A DNA stretch of 64,000 nucleotides from positions 30,206,054 through 30,270,053 of the forward strand of contig NC_092562.1 in NCBI RefSeq assembly GCF_037975245.1, given 5' to 3'. The translations under genes were made by a program, and so were the position numbers. Positions 59,101 to 64,000 of the stretch are shown piece by piece; the stretch's first letter is position 1; the number at the start of each line of letters is the position of its first letter. Source of the stretch: Apostichopus japonicus (lineage: Eukaryota; Echinodermata; Holothuroidea; Aspidochirotida; Stichopodidae). The notes below the pieces were generated by a model. The model did not search any database. It had not been told where the DNA came from and saw nothing but the letters and a program-made list of their open reading frames with translations.

Positions 59101-61985
59101 TTTAAGCTGAAGTGGGCCAGGTCAAACAAATTTCCATGTTTGATTTGATGGAGATATATGTTAATATGCAAGATGTATGTTCAAAACATGAATGAATGCC
59201 ATTACACTTAGAAGCACACAAGTTGTATTAAAGGGAGCCTACTATAAAATGAGGAGCAATTCCGTCCGATGTGTACGTGCCTCTTACTGGTATTTAGTAG
59301 CACTATAAAGGGACAAACACAACCAGCATATTCGAGCAACAAATCTGCACTAAATAGTATCTTCCTGGTCTATTTGTGCTGTCAAATTGAGTATCTTTTA
59401 CTGAGATTACATATGATTTTTTTTTTAATCCATTTGAACACTGAAAATAAAATGTTAATGAAAAACGACATCCCCGTCAAGCTAAAGAACATCACCATTC
59501 ATAGTTTACGTCTCTTTATTATTTGGCATGCATGTGTCTCGTAAAGGACGATGGTTAGTGTTAGTACATGTTAAAGTCTAAATGTCTAACATACACTTCT
59601 AAATTCACATGAACAACAGAGCACCCTTCGATGACTTTCAACACTTTTTGTATAACAAATTTATATTAAAGTTAGATTAAAGCAACACTCAGCCTTTCAC
59701 AGATGCATTGCTCTGATATTAAATGTCTCATTCTCTTGAGATTTTCAAGTTAATTGCATTCAAATTGAGAAATAAAACTGTAGTATTGGATGCTGACATC
59801 ATCAGACTTGGTGTTTTGTTTATTTCCACAGCTTGTGAAAGAGGGAAGTTTGGTGCTGATTGTAAACAGGAGTGTCATTGTGCAGATAACAATCTCTGTG
59901 CTTTAGACACAGGTGTTTGTGAAAATAACCAATGCGAGGATGGCTGGAGAGGAACAAATTGTCAAGGTAGGTAACAGGAAAATGAGTGTCTTGTGGATCT
60001 CCAAATCATGTGCAGCACAAAGTTAACTGTAACAGATTTAAAAAACAAAACAAGCGATGATGACATTACAGACAACCTAGAACTAAAAAAGAAGGGACAG
60101 TTTTGACATGTAGTGAATCACCTATCATCAAAAAGTGAGAGCAATTTTGTTATTTGGCAAAACAAGCTTTTGCTCTGATGTTCCACTGTCTAAAAAGGTA
60201 ACTTTGAGTTTGGAGTTTGAACGGTCTGGACATCAATGTATGTCCGATGGTGTTAGGATCATTGCATTGCATGAAGCACATATAACGAATGCCTACTAAG
60301 GGAAGCCTCTTGGTATATGGGCAAATACTCAGTAAACCAACACGAAATGATAACATAGAGGTTTTCCACCCCTAAAATTGATATATCCAATGTTCTGTAA
60401 TGTTCAATATTACTCATTTGAAGCAAAGAGCTAGAGTAAAAAGTTTCAACTTCCTACTTGAATTTTGAAAAAATGGCCCATTAGAATCCTATAGGAAAAT
60501 AACGGTTGAACATTGACATACTATACGGCAAGAAAATACAACGGTTGCAAAACATTGACATACATCACATAGATGGCAATTTTTCATAAAGTTTGAAACA
60601 TACTTAGTCTTGACCTTTTCCTATGATAGCATACAGTCATGTCTAACTCACAACCAAATTAGAGTAATATATGATGTATATATCACGCTCAGTACAGCAT
60701 GAAATAGATAACGGGCGAACATGTAAAAAATGTTCGACCGTTATAAATTTACATCAAAAAATGGCATAACTCAAAAGATTTGAAATGTATATGATCCATA
60801 TTACTGCACTCAGAATCTTAGCCAGTAGTGGTTTATATAAACACTGAAAACATCATTTTTTGGTGCACAAGGGGCACAGTTGGCAAATTTTAAGAAGTTT
60901 GACGTACAAAAATGTAACTCATGTGTATGTCAATCTTTTTCAAACGTACCACTATACCCCCATGTGCATCATCAAATGAAGTTTCCATGGTTTTTATAAA
61001 CTATTTCATGGTAGGAATCTGTATACACAAAAGGAACTACATGCACTGTATACTTTTTGAGTTTCGCAATTTTTTGTGGTACATTTATAACGGTCGAACA
61101 TTTTTGACACACTGCTCGACCGTTACCTATTTCATGCGCTACTAAGCCTGATATGCATCACCTAGTGCTCTCATTTGGTTGTGTGGCAGGTATGACTATA
61201 TGCCATCATAGGAAAATGTCCAAGACTATATATGTTTTAAACTTTATGAAAAATTGCCTGCCATGTGATGTATGTCAATGTGTTACAACCGTTATATATT
61301 TCTGGTGTATGTCAATGTTCGCCCGTTATTTTTCCCATAGGATTCCAATGGACCAAAATTTCAAAATTCATGTAGGATTTTGAAACTTTCTATGCTATCT
61401 CTCTGCTTCAAATAACTAACACTCATCGTAATAGAACAAAGAAAATACCAATTTCAATACTGAAAACTGCATGTGTTGATTTTCGTGTTGGTTTACTGTG
61501 TAAAGGCCCATATATGTTTACCTAGCTAAAGCTAGCATCTAGGTAACTGTAGCCTGCAGTAAAGGCTGGCATAATGAATGTCGGTACTGCATGTGGATTA
61601 AGCCTAGAGTGAAGGCAGTTACACAAAACGTAAATATTGATAAATTAAATTGAGAGATGGTGATCATTTAGCATCAACTCATTTGTCAGCATACAACTCT
61701 AATAACAAAGGACCTATATTGAATTCACTAGGCAAAATTGTTCTTTTAAGGATTAACAGATGAAACTGTTTTTGCTTTAAAACTATTTTGAAGTTTAAAC
61801 ATATTTCTAAGTTTAAAACACTGCGTGCACTGTGTATCAAGATGTTCAATGTCCGGTTGGTGTTTATGGTGACTTCTGCAACCTAACCTGTTCCTGTTCT
61901 GGTGGAGAGGATGCATGCAGTGAAGTTGTGGCTTACTGTGCCAATGGGTGTGCTGTACCCTGTACTGGGATAGCGTGTAATGAAG
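35094..61985 (+). CDS. Tie-like receptor gene, seven extracellular exons, 3' end outside window
   Basis: Proposed exons: 35094-35190, 46094-46426, 48361-48621, 52869-53003, 53837-53992, 59832-59966 and 61842-61985. All have AG/GT borders and phase-1 junctions, and the joined reading stays open from the ATG. It encodes a signal peptide, two Ig-like segments and four EGF-type modules. The EGF block, with [36 protein letters not shown] and GWRGTNC, follows the spacing of the Tie1/Tie2 EGF region. Tie receptors are membrane tyrosine kinases that bind angiopoietins in vertebrates; ligands of invertebrate relatives are unclear. FN3, membrane and kinase exons would lie beyond 62 kb, so a secreted or kinase-less relative is possible. 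Further small exons could be missed. Confidence 0.7.
35191..36599. other. Intron 1, proximal part
   Basis: Non-coding sequence after the first donor. No repeat or exon is recognised; short open readings here lack splice-site support or domain content. Confidence 0.4.
36600..36866. repeat. Left part of a 144-bp tandem repeat
   Basis: About two diverged units with AAGAAGGGAAGCTT, CTCATATTTGATGTAGAGAAG and AGGTCATTTGGAGTCATCAG. The same unit continues at 39245-39660, so the intervening array was inserted into an older tandem repeat. Confidence 0.65.
36867..39255. repeat. Inserted element made of a 399-bp tandem array rich in AGGTCA
   Basis: The segment starts with a hairpin (GGTTCCTTGCTTTAGCAAAAGGAACC-type, 26 bp) followed by a TG run, and ends near a CCAAGCAAGGAACC stretch that mirrors the start. 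GGTCATGTGAT occurs at 37209, 37868, 38267, 38666 and, as a variant, 38967, giving 399-bp spacing between three copies, 659 bp where about 260 bp is added, and a shorter last unit. Units are full of AGGTCA and TGACCT words. No coding sequence is seen. Confidence 0.75.
36906..36958. repeat. (TG)n microsatellite
   Basis: A TG dinucleotide run with a few interruptions just inside the left hairpin of the tandem array. Confidence 0.9.
39256..39660. repeat. Right part of the 144-bp tandem repeat
   Basis: GGGAAGCTTGGAACAATCTC or a close variant recurs at 39327, 39472 and 39615, a period of 143-145 bp. Units contain AGGTCAAAGGTCATTTGGGG, GGTCACCA and GTGAAAACCTTG. Confidence 0.75.
39661..40860. other. 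Intron 1, nothing recognised
   Basis: AT-rich sequence without recognisable repeat, RNA gene or exon. Confidence 0.4.
40861..41090 (+). mobile_element. tRNA-derived SINE, 5'-damaged copy
   Basis: It has a B box (CTGGTTCGAGTCACTCC), a body with GACTTCGGTCAGCTTGCGG and GCGAGTTCCTGCTTGCAGG, and an ACATACATACAAC-type tail. It is the same family as the SINE at 58141-58395 but more diverged, with no clear A box. Confidence 0.75.
41091..42784. other. Intron 1, nothing recognised
   Basis: No supported gene, RNA or repeat. Short open readings on both strands show no family features. Confidence 0.4.
42785..45310. mobile_element. Putative TIR element with AATCGGCATCGG ends, holding a LINE
   Basis: Left end TGTTCGGTCGATAATTGG is followed by GATAATCGGCATCGGGCCGA. 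The right end, inverted, reads TGTTCGAACGATAATATG followed by GATAATCG and GGGCCGATGCCAAT. These diverged inverted ends enclose the CR1-like LINE at 43530-44526. Borders are approximate and no target duplication was confirmed. Confidence 0.4.
43530..44526 (+). pseudogene. CR1-like LINE, 5'-truncated reverse transcriptase and 3' end
   Basis: The first frame reads [20 protein letters not shown] then [12 protein letters not shown] motifs around the FADD catalytic pair. After frameshifts come pieces reading [42 protein letters not shown] and [11 protein letters not shown], the usual CR1/jockey C-terminus. The start is truncated and the frame broken several times. Its 3' end matches the fragments in both P-like elements. 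Confidence 0.75.
45311..46093. other. Distal end of intron 1
   Basis: Non-coding sequence ending in the TATTCCTGTTACCAG acceptor of the next exon. Nothing else is recognised. Confidence 0.45.
46094..46426 (+). CDS. Tie-like exon 2: Ig-like segment 1
   Basis: A 333-nt symmetrical phase-1 exon reading [20 protein letters not shown] to VLVTNEAG. The beta-strand pattern, with TLTLPTTM and [12 protein letters not shown], fits an Ig-like fold, though the usual cysteine pair is absent, as in some Tie N-terminal Ig segments. Confidence 0.65.
46940..47031. repeat. 11-bp pyrimidine-rich minisatellite
   Basis: About eight units of CCCCTTCCCCA. The Pro/His/Phe-rich open readings across it are artefacts of the repeat. 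The surrounding intron 2 (46427-48360) otherwise shows nothing recognisable. Confidence 0.9.
48361..48621 (+). CDS. Tie-like exon 3: Ig-like segment 2
   Basis: A 261-nt phase-1 exon reading [20 protein letters not shown] to IMNVIVR. LRWRRDG and [13 protein letters not shown] match the C-strand tryptophan and the Y/F-x-C region of Ig domains. It follows a TTTCTCCTCAG acceptor. Confidence 0.65.
49419..52792. mobile_element. Putative 3.4-kb element with AGGGTGYGTC ends
   Basis: The left end reads AGGGTGCGTCTATATAT and the right end, inverted, AGGGTGTGTCGGTTA. Just inside both lie palindromic ACCAGGTATACCTGGT blocks (about 49443-49460 and 52706-52732). Between them the word GTCACGCGAGTCAC and close variants occur six times. 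No transposase is seen and no clean target duplication was found, so the borders are tentative. Confidence 0.4.
51836..52265. repeat. 60-bp minisatellite
   Basis: About seven units of CAGGGTACACATTTGTGTGC then TAGTACTACACACAGTACAG then TGCTGTTAGTGTGTTATATG, with shortened and expanded copies. It sits inside the putative 3.4-kb element. Confidence 0.85.
52869..53003 (+). CDS. Tie-like exon 4: EGF module 1
   Basis: A 135-nt phase-1 exon reading [19 protein letters not shown], then [20 protein letters not shown] and GNNCEN. The eight-cysteine laminin-EGF-like spacing and the PPGF...C ending match the first EGF repeat of Tie receptors. Confidence 0.75.
53745..53765 (+). CDS. Possible 21-nt microexon
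   Basis: Between CCTCCTATTACAG and GTAAGATT lies a 21-nt segment that would read TGGRNVLG in phase 1-1, keeping the frame. The next exon starts VHGRNVFG in that case, so the segment may be a duplicated exon start. It could also be chance. Confidence 0.25.
   Translation, partial: QEEGMS
53837..53992 (+). CDS. Tie-like exon 5: EGF module 2
   Basis: A 156-nt phase-1 exon reading [14 protein letters not shown], an acidic loop, [17 protein letters not shown] and [21 protein letters not shown] with the following GYKGLNC closely resembles the second EGF repeat of Tie receptors. Confidence 0.75.
53993..56859. other. Intron 5, proximal part
   Basis: Contains a short TTTGCTACA repeat (54795-54837), a (TA)n run (about 55736-55753) and a roughly 165-bp tandem duplication (about 55545-55650 and 55715-55850) with TGGTGTTCAGGTAGCTTTTC and its variant. 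No gene is recognised. Confidence 0.5.
56860..58986 (-). pseudogene. L2/CR1-type LINE, 5'-truncated, decayed
   Basis: On the minus strand the reading runs [17 protein letters not shown] (about 58940), [20 protein letters not shown] (RT motif), then a SINE insertion. It continues [34 protein letters not shown] (motif A), FADDTTVF (catalytic pair) and the C-terminal [17 protein letters not shown] and [14 protein letters not shown]. The endonuclease is missing because of 5' truncation, and several frameshifts are present. It lies antisense in the intron of the Tie-like gene. Confidence 0.8.
58141..58395 (-). mobile_element. tRNA-derived SINE inserted in the LINE
   Basis: Minus-strand head GGCGGAGTGTATAGCC holds an A box (TAGCCTAGTGG) and then a B box (GGTTCGATTCC), RNA polymerase III promoter elements of a tRNA-like head. 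The body has CTTCGGTCAGCTTGCGAG and GCGAGTTCCTGCTTGCGG, and the tail is (ATAC)n. ATATTGG and ATATAGG next to the ends are an eroded target duplication. Confidence 0.85.
58987..59831. other. Intron 5, distal part
   Basis: No repeat or exon is recognised before the TTTATTTCCACAG acceptor. Confidence 0.4.
59832..59966 (+). CDS. Tie-like exon 6: EGF module 3
   Basis: A 135-nt phase-1 exon reading [38 protein letters not shown] and WRGTNCQG. The FGADC...CxC and GWRGTNC pattern matches the third EGF repeat of Tie receptors. It ends at CAAG|GTAGGT. Confidence 0.75.
60310..61520. mobile_element. 1.2-kb foldback element
   Basis: About 430-bp imperfect inverted arms at both ends enclose a roughly 300-bp centre. 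The outer arm has ATATGGGC, CAGTAAACCAACACGAAA, and the inner arm TTTTTCATAAAGTTT and ACATACATCACAT. The word ACGGTYGAACATT and variants recur about eight times. It lies in intron 6 of the Tie-like gene and has no coding sequence. Confidence 0.75.
61842..61985 (+). CDS. Tie-like exon 7: EGF module 4
   Basis: A 144-nt phase-1 exon reading [37 protein letters not shown] and [12 protein letters not shown]. It is cysteine-rich with a laminin-EGF-like start. Vertebrate Tie receptors have three EGF modules before the third Ig domain, so a fourth would be an added copy. The acceptor (GTGTATCAAG) is weak. Confidence 0.6.
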
Positions 61986-62039
61986 GTACAATTTTTGTAT
62001 TATTTAGACTTGGTTTTAAAAATATAGTCGTAATTTGAC

Positions 62040-63010
62040 ATCTGAAAACAGTAGTCCATCAGGGCAGGCTTCAAAGAGTGCTTAAAAAACAAGTTTCGTT
62101 GCACAAATTAGTACCAAGGTCTGTTGGTTGAAGGTTGTAGAGGGATGTCCTGGGAACAATTTTTGCGATGCTGGATGATTGGAGAGGTGTTATTTTTTGA
62201 GTAAACTACAAACAAATGACGTCACTCTTATACGGTGTACGACAGTTACAACAAAGCAGTTCCTTGTCACAACAACATGAAAATGGCATTTAAATGATCT
62301 AACACTTATTAAAACCTAGATGTTTTGTTGATAGTTATAGAGGGATGTCCTGAAATTATCTTAGGAGTTGTTGGATGATTGGAGAGATGTTATCTTGCAT
62401 GTAAACAACAAATGACCTCACTACAAAGTGTGGGCTAAATCTAAAATCATCAACGGCTATTCACAGCAACATGATAAGTTTTTAAATGTTACTAAACCTA
62501 TTTAGAACCAAGGTGTCTTGGTTGGATGTTGTACAGAAATGTCCCAAGAATACTTGAATAGTTGTTGGATGCTAAAAGAATACTTTACGAGACAACAATA
62601 AACATATGACGTCACTGTTATAGGTTGGACGACAATTAAAACTCAGGAGTTCCTTGTAACAGCAACATGGAAACGACATAATTGAAATGTTCTTGCACTT
62701 TTTAGAAACAGGATGTGTTGGTTGAAAGTAACAGAGGGGTATCAAATCATATTTAAAGAGTTTTTGTGTGCTAAGAGATGTTATATATTAGAGTAAACAA
62801 TATACATATGACGTCACTCTTATACGTTGTACGATAACGAAAATAGAGCAGTTTCTTGTCACAGCAAAATTATATTAAACATAGCTTAAATGTTCTTGCA
62901 CTAACAGTATTTAGGACCAGGTAATGTTGATTGAAAGCTATATAGGAACATCTGAAGAATATTTTAACAGTTGTTGTGTGGTAAGTTGGCTCACTTCAGA
63001 GCATAATGTA
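62040..63010. repeat. 200-bp tandem array with TGACGTCA sites
   Basis: A GAGGGATGTCC-type block recurs at about 62140, 62340, 62535, 62733 and 62944. Each unit also has a GTTGGATGATTGGAGAG-like and an ACATATGACGTCACTCTTAT-like part. Perfect TGACGTCA palindromes lie at 62217, 62607 and 62809; one unit has TGACCTCA. Confidence 0.75.
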
Positions 63011-63014
63011 GGCT

Positions 63015-64000
63015 AAATCGTGAGAAGTGGTCAGTTACGACCAAGATTTACATACTAACACTTTGACTCTGTGGGAAAGGGCCTATTAAATCCATAGCCA
63101 AGACCTCCCATCGATGCATACTAGTTGTTGATTGCACAAATCCTGATGATTTCTGGTATACAGGTGTAACATACTGACATGCTCGACATCTCTTAACAAA
63201 TGTCTCAACATCCCGTCTAAGTTTCTTCCACCAATAATTATTGCCGATCCTCTTTACTGTCTTACGAACGCCCAAGTGTGGACATGTTGGTGTACCATGA
63301 AAGTGAAAAATAACTGTGCACCAATTCTTCTGGAACACCAGCTTTCCTGTACTCTGATTAATTAACAGCCCATCAGAATTCAACTATTAAGCGATCGTGT
63401 ATCTTGTTATCAACTGGGTTTGTCTGTTGTATCTTTTGAACATGTGTTTACCAGTTGGATCTCGACCTTGACAAAGATCGAACATGTGTTTACCAGTTGG
63501 ATCTCTACCTTGACAAAGATCAAACTCATTGAGATCGGGCAAAACGATCCAACACTTAATAGATTCCCCTCTAAAGATTTGACCACGTTACCCTGACTGG
63601 GTTCACATTGAGGACAAAGAAAACAATTCATTTTATTCATCAACTACTTGCATTTTCACATTCAGGCTAGCATTATAATACCACTTATGACACTCATCAC
63701 ATTGTACCCATTGTACCCACTTTTGCAGGGTCCCCTTTGCACTCCTTATCATAGCATGCAGTACTGTTATAATCAACAGCACAAAGTTGGAAAGAAGTTG
63801 ATCTAGATAAGGCTTCAGGAATAAGATTCTGTGCACCAGGAAGGTTATGTACTACATAATCAAACTCTTGAAGCCTGAATGCCCATCTAACCAATTTCCC
63901 TTTCAAACTTTGTTTATCAACATCCAGCTTGGTGATCTGTGAACACATTTATGTTAGAGTCCTCAATGTAGGGTCGTTACTTCTCAAACGCCCATACAAC
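63015..64000 (-). pseudogene. Ty3/gypsy pol fragment: RNase H end, PHD-like finger, integrase start
   Basis: On the minus strand it reads GKLVRWAFRLQEFDYVVHNL then PEALSRS (end of RNase H), a PHD-like WVQCDECHKWYYNAS piece continued after a frameshift by CFLCPQC, and then the integrase zinc finger HLGVRKT...KRCRACQ. WEVLAMDLIGPFP (first catalytic Asp) and, after a TAA stop, ILVVTDHFSRF (second Asp) follow. It ends near 63015 against the tandem array, and continues past the window on the other side. It is non-functional. Confidence 0.8.

Overview
The window is animal nuclear DNA. It has spliced genes with GT/AG introns, low GC content, and a very high load of DNA transposons, retroelements and tandem repeats. 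The split gene on the right encodes Ig-like and EGF modules in the order and spacing of a Tie-type receptor ectodomain. Together with the mix of transposable elements (CACTA-like, P-like, Penelope, CR1/L2-like LINEs, Ty3/gypsy, tRNA-derived SINEs) and frequent TAGGCCTA-type words, this suggests an invertebrate deuterostome. An echinoderm such as a sea cucumber is my best guess, by inference only.

Layout. 1-3.4 kb: GC-rich nested repeats, including a terminal-inverted-repeat (TIR) element with a 125-nt homopurine tract. 3.86-17.67 kb: one 13.8-kb CACTA/EnSpm-like element. Its ends read CACTGTTAAAAA, both ends carry repeated CTGTAA-type words, and it holds two minus-strand genes. One is a three-zinc-finger DDE transposase of about 891 aa; the other is a six-exon SAM-domain gene with one apparent single-base frameshift. 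18.5-19.65 kb: a solo LTR. 19.9-23.7 kb: a Penelope-like retroelement split by two DNA transposons, one of which holds a third. 23.7-26.08 kb: more repeats and a hairpin. 26.09-34.56 kb: two nearly identical 4.2-kb P-like transposons, head to head, separated by 8 bp, with three copies of the same 8-bp target site.

35.1-62.0 kb: a Tie-like gene on the plus strand. A signal-peptide exon starts 522 bp after the P-like pair. After a 10.9-kb intron come two Ig-like exons and four EGF-type exons. All junctions are phase 1, so every internal exon is symmetrical. The kinase end is not in the window. Its introns hold a 399-bp tandem array rich in AGGTCA words, a CR1-like LINE fragment, two copies of one SINE family, a large element with a 60-bp minisatellite, a truncated L2-like LINE, a 1.2-kb foldback element, and a 200-bp tandem array carrying TGACGTCA. 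The last kilobase is a decayed Ty3/gypsy pol fragment on the minus strand.

The two results most worth a second look are the CACTA-like element with its SAM-domain companion gene, and the P-like pair sharing one target site. The pair has the architecture known from the Drosophila singed-weak double-P allele.
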